The notes under the pieces are model-generated. The model searched no databases. It was not told where the DNA came from and saw only the letters and a program-made list of their open reading frames with translations. A stretch of DNA of 64,000 bases from Rhodocollybia butyracea (Eukaryota > Basidiomycota > Agaricomycetes > Agaricales > Omphalotaceae): contig JADNRY010000119.1 in assembly GCA_015501585.1 (NCBI GenBank), forward strand, positions 1 to 64,000, written 5' to 3'. Both the position numbers and the translations under genes were made by a program. Shown piece by piece: positions 10,060 through 20,589 of this stretch (the stretch's first letter is position 1; every line of letters begins with the position of its first letter).

Positions 10060-11819
10060 TCACTCCTCATCATCCTCATCTTCCCTCGGCCTCTCCTTTG
10101 GCTTTTCCTTTTCCTTCCCTTTCCCATCCTTGCCCTTCAACTTTGGTTTCCTCGGCCTCAATTCGGCCAACTCCTCCCTCAGGCCATCCACTGCGTCAAT
10201 AAGACGCCGGATGTTGTGGGCCCTATTCCGCTCCAACATCATCTCCTCCCTCATCGTCCCAACCTCCCAACGGAGGCCCGCAACTTCCGAGGTGAGTGTG
10301 GCGACCTCATCGTGGTCAACCTTCACCCTCTTTTGGTCCCCCGACTTGGGCAGCCAGCTGCACTTCAGCTTCTTGGCCCGACACTCCTCACAAGCCGCCC
10401 GGGCTTCACCTCATGGCACTCCCGACCGGCGTTGGCGCACCAATCACACCTCTCCTCCTTCTCCACCCTACGGGCCGCGCTCAGATTCTTCTTCTTTGGC
10501 CTCGGCATACTCTCACTGCCAGTACCTCAGTATATTACCTCTGAAAAAGGGATAGAAGTATAATATATTTTTCCCCTGAATTTTACCAAATTTTTCCAAT
10601 GAAAAAGAGTGAATATTGCCCTGGAAATAGGCATGGGAAAATAAGTACTTTTTCGGCGGCTATTTCGCCCGAAATAGGGCGCTAAATATGCCATCAATTT
10701 TGGCTGATTTATTAGTAATTTTTCGCCATCAATTTCTTTCATATTTCTTTAGGAAATGGAAATATGTTAACTATTTCGGCTGCGAAAAGAAACGGGCATT
10801 GAGCGGCGGGCCGCCCGGGCCGGACAAAGGGCTCTTTGGCCCATTCAACGGGCATTCAATGCCCGTTGCTTTTCGCGGCCAAAATAGTTAACATATTACA
10901 ATTGAAATATATTTTCTATTGCCACTCATATTTCCAAGGAAATATCGAAGAGATTACAAAGGAAAAATATACCGAAAAATTACTAATAAATCAGACGAAA
11001 TTGATGGCATATTTAGCGGCCTATTTCGGGCGAAATAGCCGCCGAAAAAGTACTTAATTTCCCATGCCTATTTCCGGGGCAATATTCACTCTTTTTCACT
11101 GGAAAAATTTGTTAAAATTCAGGGGAAAAATATATTATATTTCTATCCCTTTTTCGGAGGTAATATACTGAGGTACTGGCAGTGTCTTTGCCTTCTCCTT
11201 CCCCTTCTTTGCCTTGTCTTCATCATCATCTTCATCGGAGTCATCGGACTCATCGTCCCCGTTGTCGCCAGGGCTCAGAGGTGGCAAACTTGGAGGAGAC
11301 GGAGGGACCTAAAGAAACAATGTCTGTTAGAAAAGAAACTTCAAAGTCCAAATGGACTCACCATGGCCAAGGACTTCGGCGCCCTGTCTCGTGTCCTCTT
11401 CATCCCCTTTGGCTTGCTCGGCCCTGCTTTCTTCTCATTCTCCTTCTCGGTTTCTCTCTTCTTCTGCAGCGCCAGCTGCTCGGCCACCGTTCCTTCTCCT
11501 CTTGCTCGGCCTTCTCCCTCGCCTGGCGCTCGGCCGCTGCCCTCTCCCTCTCCCTCGCCTGCTCCGTGGCATACACTCGTAACCACTTGGCCTCCTCCTT
11601 GGCTTTCCGTTTCACCTCTGCCTCGGCCTCAAGTTTTTCGGCCTCCTTCCTTTGCTGCTTCCCCTCTGCTTTCTTGGCCTTCTTTGCCGCCAGTTCAGCG
11701 GCCCTGGTTTCAGCCTTGACACGGGCCCTTTCTGCCTCCTCTTCTTCCATCCTAAGTTCCTCATTGGAACTATCAGTGTCCACAGATTGGCGAGTGATAG
11801 TTGTCGTGGTAGGTGACAT
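10060..11819 (-). pseudogene. antisense gene inside the retrotransposon: coiled coil plus Zn2Cys6-like cluster
   Basis: This gene runs against gag-pol. ATG at 11819 opens a long Ala/Glu/Lys/Arg-rich coiled coil; the frame slips near 11500; a 53-nt intron with GTGAGT and TTTAG borders lies at 11309-11361; exon 2 continues with an acidic Ser/Asp/Glu stretch and a Lys-rich stretch, is split by a foldback transposon (10514-11184), and resumes at 10510. Here cysteines are spaced C-x2-C-x6-C-x8-C-x2-C-x6-C (10360-10448) if one missing base near 10395 is allowed for. That spacing fits the fungal Zn2Cys6 binuclear cluster. A second coiled coil (about 10150-10320) and a charged Lys/Glu tail end at 10060. 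A DNA- or RNA-binding role is inference. The frame, splice sites and cluster spacing argue that it once was a real gene. Confidence 0.72.
10514..11184. mobile_element. 671-bp foldback element with CACTG ends, inserted in the antisense gene
   Basis: Ends CACTGCCAGTACCTCAG and its exact inverse are flanked by TCT at 10511-10513 and 11185-11187. The two halves are near-perfect inverted repeats for over 200 bp (10514-10730 against 10970-11184), and the complementarity resumes close to a GC-rich centre near 10830, so the whole element can fold into one hairpin. CACT(A/G) ends with a 3-bp target duplication fit a non-autonomous CACTA (CMC/EnSpm) element. There is no coding capacity. Removing it with one TCT restores the antisense reading frame. 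Confidence 0.85.
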
Positions 11820-12027
11820 GTTGCGGGATTTTTGTGGGGTACTTGGGGAAATTTTGGGATTTTGGCACGGCGCTTATACTCTATTGAGGGCAGGGTTGAT
11901 CCCGGACATATCAGTGACGTCTTGGCATTGTTTCCATTGTTCCTTCATCACAGTGACCCTGACTTTCAGTCCGATTATTATCGGCCCGACCTCAGTCTTT
12001 GACTTAGAGGCTTTCGAGGTCAAGCCT

Positions 12028-12034
12028 AAGAGGG
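12028..12034 (+). promoter_or_regulatory. polypurine tract
   Basis: AAGAGGG directly abuts the 3' LTR and is the expected primer for plus-strand DNA synthesis. It joins straight to ATCATGCC; the first seven LTR bases (TGTTATG) present at the 5' LTR are missing here. Confidence 0.6.
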
Positions 12035-12607
12035 ATCATGCCGACTCGCCGAGTCTCGGATCACCTTCGGATCATCATGGCCATCATTCTGGCACCTCTC
12101 CAATTCCTTTCCGATACTTATCTCATCATTTCCTTTATCTCTTCATCTTATCTTTCACATCTTATCTTCATCCGATACTGGAAGGTCTTGGACTCACTTG
12201 GACCATCACTTAATTGGTTCTTATTATCTTATGACTCTATTACCTTCCCGAATCATTCATTACTATTGTCTTATATTGATATTACTTACTTTGGTCTCCC
12301 AAACTCGTCCCCGACTATTGTCTTTTCCATTAGTAGACCTCAGTTTAAATATCAACTTGGATAACCAAGACACTCTGTCCAACTAAGTTCCGTCTTAGTA
12401 CTCTCTTGTCCTCATACTCTTTGGCCTTTCCTAGGCTGAATCTATCTCGGTCTCTCTCGGGACTACTCAGCGTGACGAGGGTCTAGCTAATAGCTATACC
12501 GCACATCCCACTCTCCCCACTATCTCCGATATCGGTCCGAGACTTACTTCGTTGATATATCCCTCTCGGTCCCGACTTGGGCCCTCCTGCCTTGCACGAT
12601 CTTAACA
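12035..12607 (+). repeat. 3' LTR (573 bp, lacking first 7 bp and the TATA segment)
   Basis: Matches 3380-3959. Missing are the terminal TGTTATG and a 26-bp stretch (5' LTR about 3661-3687) that contains the TATA box; the gap is bordered by AGTA on both sides, as expected for slippage. It ends CTTAACA before the GTTGA target copy. Confidence 0.9.
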
Positions 12608-12612
12608 GTTGA
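12608..12612. repeat. right target-site duplication GTTGA
   Basis: Same five bases as 3368-3372, directly after the LTR end CTTAACA. Confidence 0.85.
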
Positions 12613-13636
12613 GCTTAAGGCTAAAATACAAGGTGATATGCGAAAGAAAATTTGTGCACACCCCTTGCAAAAACACATTCTCCTCCCACTGTCATGCCCT
12701 AGGCATATACAGACTGCCAACATTTCCTGCTTACCATTACATAACCTGCTTCCGCCGCATTTCCGGTTCCGATACACTTCCACTTTGCTTCCATTTTACT
12801 TGTTCCTTCACTGTACACTTTCTATGATCCCGTCGATCCATTCTCCATCATTCTTACAATCATACATATGCTTTATGCTCATCCCGCCGCTTCCGCTTAT
12901 GTTCATTGTTGTCTTTCATCCCTTGTACTTCTTTTGGCTATTCTTGTCTTTTCTACTCTCAGAGTATTACCTATTGCTACTCCGGTCCTCGAGTACCCTT
13001 TATATAGTTCCGTACCATGATTGGAAATATTGCTTAACCCCTTGACTTGTGTGCTCTTCAAGTGTGTTCCGGTTTCTCGCTTTATCTGTTTCTTTAACTC
13101 TGTTTCTTCACTCCATCGTTTTCACAACCTCTGCAATCTACTATCATATATTTGGTTCCGCTCTGTTTGCGCTGCATCAGGTCAGCTACCGCTTGACCTT
13201 CCGCTTCCGCTCATATCGCTATCAAAGCCGCTTGCACTTAGTGGGTCCTACCCTTCGAGTGGGAAAACTCATCTACTCTTAGGCTTACTCGCTGATTTCA
13301 TTCTATCACCTGTACGGACCTGCCGTCCTTACATTAGTCCCTTGGACGATCCCAACACAAGTCTTACATCCCATAGGCACTTCGGAACAGTTCTACACTC
13401 ACATCCTTTCACATCTCAAACCAACTTTCCCAGTTCGGCTGAACAACGGTAGTATGGAGCATATCCGCAGTTTGGTTTCCAGGTTTGTAACCCGCGCTTG
13501 AAGGATTCCGCCTAGATCCTTACACCCACTGACTAAATCATGTGAGCTTCTGCTAGTTTTATTTATGGGTTTTCAATTTTCTTGCCTCCTCTTGCTAATT
13601 TTTATTCAAACCTGAACCCGTTACCCTTTTATTTCA
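12613..13636. other. pyrimidine-rich spacer, no gene recognised
   Basis: CT-rich sequence upstream of the WD40 gene. The open frames are low-complexity and hydrophobic without motifs. It may hold the promoter and leader of the WD40 gene, or upstream exons I cannot recognise. Confidence 0.4.
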
Positions 13637-14869
13637 ATGGTGTCAGGAGAACGTTCTGACCTCCTATCAGTGATTGGTTTACAGTCAATTGTTGAATTCC
13701 ACGGTTCCTCCTCACTCCTTTTCGACGCTCTAGTGGTAGAATGCGATACACCCCGCGAGGATGTCATGCGGGCTCTAATCAAGGCTTTGCTTGCGTTTCC
13801 TCTCCCGTCAAGACCAAAGGGCTCCGAAATACCTGGTATCCGTGAAATCGGGGACATCCTTTCTAGGTCATCCCAGGAGGGCCGGGTATCTGATAAGGAT
13901 TTTCTTATCATGCTGCGCATTTTTATTGGTGAGGCTAATAAAATTCAATGATGTTTCTGCGAGACTCAAGTATCTTTATTCAGGGCTTACCTTCAATGAT
14001 GCTACTCTCAAATCCCTAGTAGCATCTGTTTCATTCTCCCCTGATGGAGCCTGTTTGTTTGCGGGTACCAAACCAAACATGGATCAATCTCTTCCTGGAA
14101 CTTGGTTGGTGATACAGGATGGAAAATGCCAGTGTTTGAACCCCACGGTTATGTGCGGTCAATTGTGTTCTCATCAGATGGTGAACATATTGCTACAGTA
14201 CATGAGGACAACATTGTCCTCATTAGTGATAATACAGGGAAAAAGATAGGAAAATCTCTGGTCCATGAAGCCCCTGTGTCATCTGTTGTGTTCTCAGCAG
14301 ATGGTAGATTCATTGTGACTGCATCATCCGACATTATCTACATTTGGGATGCAGTCAATTTAGAGACGAAAGCTCACAGGCAACACAGCGGACTAATCAT
14401 GTCTGTAACGGTCTCTCCGGATGTGACCCATGTTGCTTCAGCTTCAGATGACAAGACGATCCAGATTTCAGATATACAGCAGCTCCAGTCAACGAATCCT
14501 ATACAACACAAACTGGAGGGTCACACTGAAGCAGTCATTTGCGTCCAATATTCCCCGGATGGAATGCGCCTTATTTCGGGCTCAACTGACTGCACAATCA
14601 GGCTTTGGGATATTACAACCGGAGAAACCATTATGGTGATTTCCACCCAGAACCGTCCAGTTCGGTGTCTTGCAGTATCCCTATCTGGGCATCTAATTGT
14701 CTCTGGCTCGGATGAAGGGTATATTCAGGTATGGAATGCAAACACAGGAAAACGGAGTGAAGTAATCGACTATGGGGTTTCAATTGGTGCTATTGCGTTC
14801 GCACCTAATGGACGCCAACTAGCATCAGGCTATAATGATGGAGCAGTCCGTGTCTGGGAGCTGTTGTAA
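13637..14869 (+). CDS. WD40 repeat protein (374 aa, three exons)
   Basis: Exons 13637-13928, 13984-14064 and 14118-14869 join with consistent phase across two short introns (55 and 53 nt, GTGAGG..TTCAG and GTACCA..ACAG). The first about 97 residues match nothing I recognise. The rest is a beta-propeller of about seven blades, with SPDG or SADG turns and IYIWD, IRLWD, IQVWN and VRVWE strand ends; the last blade finishes two residues before the stop. WD40 propellers are scaffolds for protein complexes. In mushrooms such propellers often end NACHT-type receptors, but no NACHT domain is visible upstream, so this is a stand-alone protein or a receptor remnant. The start at 13637 is the first usable ATG; an upstream exon cannot be excluded. 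Confidence 0.75.
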
Positions 14870-14939
14870 CTTTTTCGATACGGAATTAAATATCTTTTTG
14901 CCTTCAAGGTGATGAGAGAGAAAACTTAAAAGACGACCG

Positions 14940-15110
14940 AATAAAGATAACAGACTGGAATATATGCAACAATATCACGTTTGGCAACTTTCGCATCACA
15001 GTATAGCTTGGCTCGCTGGGTCTCCAATCGTTGCTTTTCTGCTTGAACAACCCTAGTTTGATCGTAGAGGCGACTCGCCAACTGAGAATCATGATCCTCA
15101 ATATATATAT
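14940..15110 (-). pseudogene. F-box gene fragment
   Basis: Minus-strand sequence corresponds to the stretch just before and into the F-box of the cluster genes (coiled-coil EKQRLE-like part, then the KLPN region) in several frames. It lacks the start, most of the F-box and the whole C-terminal half. It marks the left edge of the duplicated F-box territory. Confidence 0.65.
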
Positions 15111-15239
15111 ACCCGCTAGAGCTACGATCCTTCAGTTCCTCTGCTCTTTCCTAGTCAACCACAAACGGACTTAACTTATCTAATGAACGCCATATTCAAC
15201 CGCTCAGACTAAGTGCCTCAGTTGTCGCACTCTTCCGTT

Positions 15240-16520
15240 ACAATCCATTATTTATGGATCAAGTACAATTATACAGTAGAGGCAGAGGCAAGCTGTTGAA
15301 CAATCGGAGGAATGCTCGCGTCGCAGATTTCGGAGTGGATAGAGAGCATTTATGGAGCAAATGCGCCAGTTGCATTGCCGCCGCAGGACTTAGGTTTGCA
15401 GCGTGGGTAGACGTCACTATCGGAGTCGCTGGTGGTGAAGGTAGTGTACGTGGTACATAATGACCTTTTCCAAAGGGAAGCCAATTCTACGTTAGGCGAG
15501 GATTTTGCGGGATTGGAGAAGATGAGGCAGTGAGTTTTGCCTCCTGGATGCAAAAGCTCATGAAACGACTACTGTACCAGATTATAAGCTACAGTTCAGC
15601 AATGACATTCCGATTACTTACCACACGCAATGAACTTGAAAGCCTACTGCACGCATGCCGCCTATCCCACACATGATCATATTTCTCTCGATGGAATTCA
15701 TTGATCACAGATCGATTTACTACTGCGGTGAGATTATACAGTAGGTAGGGACAAGCTTTTGAATGAACTGAAGAGAGATGATCGCGCCACAGATTTCAGA
15801 GCTAGTAGAGCAGCGTCTACGGAACAAACGTGCCAGTTCGCAGCATGGATAGACGTCACTTGACCGATGGCCAACAGAGTCGTTGGTAGTGAAGGCAGTC
15901 TACGTGGTACCGAACGTCTTACCAAAGAGATGCTACGTTGACCAAGGATTTTGTTGCTCGGAGAATGTGACGGAGGCAATGAGTTGACATATCTTGCTTT
16001 TGCTGCGAAAGGAGTACTGTAGGAGATTATAAGCCACGGTTCAATGATAGGATTCCGACAATAACTTACTACACACACACAATATGCCCTTGAAAACCTC
16101 CTGCGCGCTCGCTGCCCATCCCACTCGTGATCATATTTCTCCCTCTCTCCGGAATCCATTGATTCGTTAGCTGTAAGAGTATACAATAGGCATAGGCAGA
16201 GGCAGGCCGTCGAACAAACAAAGGAATGTTCGTGCTGCGGGTTTCGGAGTCAGTAGAGCCGCGTTTATCGAGCAAAGGCCAGTTGCGTTACCAGGACTGA
16301 GAGTCAACGGAGTCATTGGCGGTGAAGGCAGTCTATGTGGATAGAATGTCATCTTCGAAAGAGTTGCCAGTTCTATGTAGACGATGATGTTGCGGGTTTG
16401 GCGCTGCAAAAGTCCATAAAACGGGTCCTGTACCAGATCATTAGCCACAGCGCAATGACAACATTCCAGCGATGTCTTACCACACGCGATACAAAATAAT
16501 GAACATGATAAACGCTCTAA
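15240..16520. repeat. tandem array A, about three 430-bp units
   Basis: Related units repeat with a period of about 410-450 bp. Shared landmarks are GTTTATGGAGCAAA, GGTGGTGAAGGCAGT, GTACTGTACCAGATTATAAGC and, read on the minus strand, a GTGTGGTAAGTAATC-like string (plus strand about 15,609, 16,059 and 16,465). No long frame is kept between units. Arrays of the same family occur at 24,840, 32,215, 41,650 and 58,990, each next to F-box genes or fragments. Confidence 0.8.
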
Positions 16521-17640
16521 TCTCAACTCGATTGGTCCATGTCAACCAACTCGCTAATCCCGACGCTACCTCTCGGTCTCCAGCTTCCAGAACCCGTCTC
16601 TACTGGTCCATATACCAGTTTGCTAATCCCAACATTACACCACTCCTCAAATTTCAGCTTCCTGTAGCGCATCGTTTGCTGGAGGTAACCGTAGAATCGT
16701 ACTGGAAGAGCGGGAACGAATAAAATTCCAGCTCTGGGACAAATAGCGACCACGTTATACAAGGGAACCTTGAACCCGTGTATTGCACAGAATCATCGAC
16801 GAAAGTTGATCCAACATATGAGAGGAGAAGGTTGTGAACAGAGTGAGGGTGAGATCGAAGTGGTGACAGGTGGGAAGAGATGCTAACGTTGGTGCAAGCT
16901 ACGGCGTAGTCTCGCATGCCCGATTCAAGGGAGCAAAAGAAAACCATTTGCTATGGCGGTATGGTCAGATTGTGTAATCAGAACTACAAGAGCTGAGAGG
17001 ACTGCGCATGAACAAACGGACAGATGAATATCGGTGCCAGTAACGGGAGTAGTGCTGAAAGCAAGTAGATGACGTAGAAACGTGCGGAAGAGTTGTAGGG
17101 GTTGACAGAGCTTCAAGCGAGGTTCGCCAGTCTCTGGCATAGCTTATTGGAATCCAGCACGGAGAAGATGCGCTGGAAATTATACAGCATTCGTCCACAG
17201 CAGAAAAAGACTACGACTGTCATTCGCACCCGCTGCTAGTTGAGGTAGCTATTGCCGAAAAACGTCGCGAAAGGTGTCGGCTACCACCGGTAAAGGAATC
17301 GAGCAAAACGGCACGAGGGGAAACCCTTGCGGGTCTGAATGTAGCACTGTAATAGGTGCATCCTATGTAATTCTTCAATAAAGTTGATATGGGTTCTGTG
17401 GTAAGCGAGAGCTCTGGCGAGAACATTGAAGCAATCAAGTTGAATCTACAAAACACAGATGAGGCGGAAAAAATGGTGAGACATACAAAGAGCGTACATT
17501 TATCGATTTATCCACCGTCAGATGAAGCCATGAAAAAAAATCCCGACCGAGTGTAAATCTGTGTGCATATGTAGATGGGAGCAGAAGGGAGACCTGGGGC
17601 CGATCGGGCCGATCAGACCTTCTTCTCCTCGGACCTAGCT
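16521..17640. repeat. F-box-associated block A (about 1.1 kb)
   Basis: First of five copies of a block that follows each array; the others are near 25,850, 33,160, 42,130 and 59,350. Landmarks are CCTCTCGGTCTCCAG, a segment like CTACGGCGCAGTCTCGCA, a GCGGAGAAGATGCACTGG stretch and a terminal CTTCTTCTCCTCGGACCT. Frames differ between copies, so I treat it as non-coding or long-decayed repeat. Confidence 0.75.
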
Positions 17641-17917
17641 CGCAACACAATTGCTTTGCGCTCAGCGCTCAGCACTAGTCACAGTCAACCACTGAATAAA
17701 GCTCTAGCGCTCAATGTTCAACTGCTGAAACTGATTTGAATACATATGAAGTTAGTTGGGCATAATATCGTCAAAAATCCCTTGGAGGCACCACAATTCG
17801 ATAAACTTTTACTTGAAGGGTGTATGGTAGGGTGTAAATTTCTCTGACTCGAACAGTAGACTACAGAATACACTATACATATGAACGCTGCAGTGTAAAC
17901 ACTTGACTCCATATATC

Positions 17918-18251
17918 ATACCTGAATTCCATTTGTCCCAGCAACCACCACTCGCAAACCCTCCTCATCCAAGTTCCAAATATATTCAGGCATATGCGGA
18001 CAAAGCTCAGTCCCTCAAGCTGTAGCATCGGAGACTGTTAACCACTGGTATTACACGTTTAATGTGCGGCGTGATAACTCCAGCTCAAGTAGGGAAGGAT
18101 GAAAGGAAGGAAGACTGCACGAATGGCCACCAATCTTACAATTGACAGCCGTGCTGCAATATCTTTCGGTACTCGGACTTTCGGAGCGTACGTATATCAG
18201 GAGAAAATACTTTACGTCCTGGTCCATTTCTTTTGGTTCAAACAGTAGCAA
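17918..18251 (-). pseudogene. relic of an F-box gene 3' end
   Basis: 17,918-17,985 repeats the last about 20 codons of the neighbouring F-box gene (EEGLRVVVAGTNGIQV-like). 18,051-18,251 encodes a tail (KYFLL, LLELELSRRTLNV) almost the same as the unusual C-terminus of the F-box copy at 28,003. The two pieces together look like the end of a lost gene copy lying just downstream of the intact one. Confidence 0.7.
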
Positions 18252-18302
18252 AGTATATTACACTATGAATGCTGCAATGTGAATACTCGAGTCCACTGCA
18301 TA

Positions 18303-19970
18303 TCACACCTGAATTCCGTTTGTCCCAGCAACCACCACTCGCAAGCCCTCCTTGTCCAAGTTCCGTAGCGGTTTATAAACTTCTGCATCAACCTCTCGCC
18401 AACTGAACTTAAGAACGACAGATCGTATACAGCCTCTGCCCGCTGTTAACATTGCCATAAACATATCCGAACCAGGCCTGAACCAGCGCGACTGAACCAT
18501 GCTAACAAAGACGCGGCCATTGAATGACCCCGACTTGTTATGAGAAATTAGGCGAAGACTGCGCAGTTTCGGGAGGAATTGAGGCTGGGCTAGGTTTGAG
18601 ATGAGGAGTGAAGTAATTGGACTTTGCCGATCCTGCCACGAATAGCGATTGTGCCACTCTCCATCGTCAATTTCGAGATGGAGTAGAGATGGCATAACTT
18701 GAAGGACCGAAATGATGTCCAAGTCGGAAAGAGAGAGATCGCGGAGGGTGAATATAGTGATTGTACAGGACGAAGTGGATATGAATGAGATAAGGGCTTC
18801 TCCAGGCCAGGGAGTACAACGGCTCCCAGCACCTTCTATCACGAGTTCTTTCAAGGAAGGCAAACTCAAAGAAAAGAACACCATCATGATTTCAGAGCCT
18901 GAGCAGTCATGGTCTTTCCTGACAGTAAGCGATGTGATGTTGGGCCATGTGCACAGCTGTGCGTCCTCGTCTAAATCATAGTTTATCTCCCAAAGTTCGA
19001 TTTCGATGGATTTAACAGAATGGTAGCGGTGCAAAGCTTCTGTCATTTCTGATGCATCCCCGATACGTTGAATGCTGAGATGAGTAAGTTGATGGTATGG
19101 GGCCCTGGATATAGGTACCTTGTCGGTGGAAAGTGCACGGAGTTTTGGGGCATGTTCGAAGCGATCCAAGTCACTCGATGCAACCAATTGGGTAAAGCTG
19201 CTGATGTATAATTCCGCAAGTGAAGGAAAATGCAAATGGAAGAGCATTGAGTAGTATCTCAATGGGTAGTATCCCCGATACTTGAAGGCTTTCCAACGGT
19301 GAGCATGTTGTGCGAGCTGAAATAAGGAAGACTCCTTTCGCAAAAATGCAGTACCCTGTATATCCAGAGCAAGCCTTGATGGCCAATCACCCGATCTCTC
19401 CAAATATCGGGCTATTGTATCGAGGAAACCAACCTCTTCCGATATTTCACTGGCATAGTATGTCTCCACCGTCATATTTGCCCACAAGCTGGGCGACGAC
19501 AGCGCAAGTTCACGCCAGTGGGAGCATACGGAGCTGATTACCATTGCAGGAAGGTAAGTGATGGCAGGAGAGGTGAATTTAGTTGGAGCACTGTCATCTA
19601 ACAGCCACGGGTAGTTCTGGATAAGATTTTCTTCACATACGTACTGGAAAATGTGTAACAAAATTTCATTTGGCAACATCCGTACCGCAGAAAGCATAGA
19701 GCGTAGCGTGGGATTTTGAGCTTCCAATCGTTGTTTTTCTGTTCGAATAGAGAGTTGCTCGGTGAGGCGGGATTCCTCGCAAGCATGATCCTCGATGTCT
19801 TTATCGGTCAGGGCCACTATCTCCATGAGTTCCTTCGCTTGTTCGAGGGTAGCCGCAGATGGTCCACCTTTGGATCGAAGGTCGTTTTCCAGTCCACACA
19901 ACTCCTCAGTGCTGAGGCTTACACGTATTTGCAAAGGCTTTGGACATTTTGCGCAGGATGATGAAGGCAT
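18303..19970 (-). CDS. F-box protein (555 aa), intact
   Basis: F-box proteins are substrate adaptors of SCF (Skp1-Cullin-F-box) ubiquitin ligases. The single exon runs from ATG at 19,970 to TGA at 18,303. N-terminal residues 6-9 form a CAKC pair, residues 20-95 are a predicted coiled coil, the F-box starts at about residue 98 (MLPNEILLHIFQYVCEENL), and the rest (about 190-555) is leucine-rich with repeated HLSI, SIEIEL and LHLEIDD strands, probably an LRR-like substrate receptor. Close relatives in this window lie at 28,003, 29,825 and 61,838, all on the minus strand, so this is a locally expanding family. The target substrate is unknown. The frame is open throughout, and codon differences from the paralogs are spread over the whole length. 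Confidence 0.88.
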   Translation of the reverse strand: MPSSSCAKCPKPLQIRVSLSTEELCGLENDLRSKGGPSAATLEQAKELMEIVALTDKDIEDHACEESRLTEQLSIRTEKQRLEAQNPTLRSMLSAVRMLPNEILLHIFQYVCEENLIQNYPWLLDDSAPTKFTSPAITYLPAMVISSVCSHWRELALSSPSLWANMTVETYYASEISEEVGFLDTIARYLERSGDWPSRLALDIQGTAFLRKESSLFQLAQHAHRWKAFKYRGYYPLRYYSMLFHLHFPSLAELYISSFTQLVASSDLDRFEHAPKLRALSTDKVPISRAPYHQLTHLSIQRIGDASEMTEALHRYHSVKSIEIELWEINYDLDEDAQLCTWPNITSLTVRKDHDCSGSEIMMVFFSLSLPSLKELVIEGAGSRCTPWPGEALISFISTSSCTITIFTLRDLSLSDLDIISVLQVMPSLLHLEIDDGEWHNRYSWQDRQSPITSLLISNLAQPQFLPKLRSLRLISHNKSGSFNGRVFVSMVQSRWFRPGSDMFMAMLTAGRGCIRSVVLKFSWREVDAEVYKPLRNLDKEGLRVVVAGTNGIQV

Positions 19971-20589
19971 TAGAACAGGTGTTTATTTTAACAAGCGCCA
20001 TTAACCAGTGGGCTAAGCGCCTTCGCACGAGTTGCTCCTAAGGCCCAAGGCCGAAATACTTGATAAGACTCGATAACGAAGTAGCAGCACGAGGCACTGG
20101 CATAGCACATCGTAGGAGAAATCCAGAAGCAGAATTTGGTATTTACTAGTACGCAATTGAAAAATACAACGGATTCAAAAGCACCTCGTACTGGTAACAC
20201 CAATTTGAGTATTATACGGTTTTAGCCTATACGGAGTTCAAGTTGTAGTCTATCTCATATATAAAGGAATGAACGGCTCGAGAGGACTCATCACATTTCT
20301 CCCATACCTTCACAAAAACTACACCGGTGCCAATCACATACAAATCGGTACAATGAAACTCGATGTGACTTGGTCCCTGGCCTCCGAGTCGCAACAATTG
20401 AGTATTCATTACATGTTGATACAATAAAACATATAACTTTGGCCCACTCTGTCCAGTGATGAAGGACAAATCCAAAAAACTACAGCACACTCTCCAGACG
20501 CAGAGAAAAGTCAAAACCAGAACTATACACGACCCACTCTTGCAGCGACATTTTTAACATGGCCGGCCTAGAGCATTTCATTGGAGCCT
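19971..20589. other. upstream region of F-box gene and MYND 3' flank
   Basis: Holds the promoter side of the F-box gene; a similar stretch (AACAAGCGCCATTA..GCTAAGCGCCTTC) precedes the paralogs at 29,660 and 31,500. No gene seen. Confidence 0.5.

Larger units (their letters stand above)
3373..12607 (+). mobile_element. Ty3/gypsy chromovirus of the Tf1/sushi type, decayed copy
   Basis: A 9.2-kb LTR element with 5-bp target duplications, two near-identical LTRs, a self-priming type primer site, Gag with a zinc knuckle, then protease, reverse transcriptase, RNase H, integrase and a C-terminal chromodomain. Gag and Pol were probably one open frame, as in Tf1; this copy changes frame at about 4640, 4945, 5860 and 9205 and carries in-frame TGA codons at 5173, 5224, 7386 and 8304. 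About 2.3 kb between pol and the 3' LTR holds an antisense gene and a nested foldback transposon. It cannot make active enzymes, since the reverse-transcriptase YLDD box reads YLDN. LTR indels and point changes show it is not a very recent insertion. Confidence 0.93.

Noticed and set aside
11182..12213. 343-codon plus-strand frame before the 3' LTR
   Set aside because: Low-complexity Ser/Leu/Pro frame opposite the antisense coiled coil, running on into the LTR; the minus-strand reading has domain structure and a good intron.
2957..12630. TTAAGGCTAAAAT present on both sides of the retrotransposon
   Set aside because: The two 13-mers are not at the element borders, and a match of this length is expected by chance in 64 kb; the true target duplication is GTTGA.
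15240..16520. CRISPR-like array
   Set aside because: Units are about 430 bp long and diverged, without short constant repeats or unique spacers, in a eukaryotic genome.
16150..17200. Short Cys-rich minus-strand frames in arrays and blocks as a secreted-protein family
   Set aside because: The frames are not kept between repeat copies and stops fall at different places, so coding use is not supported.
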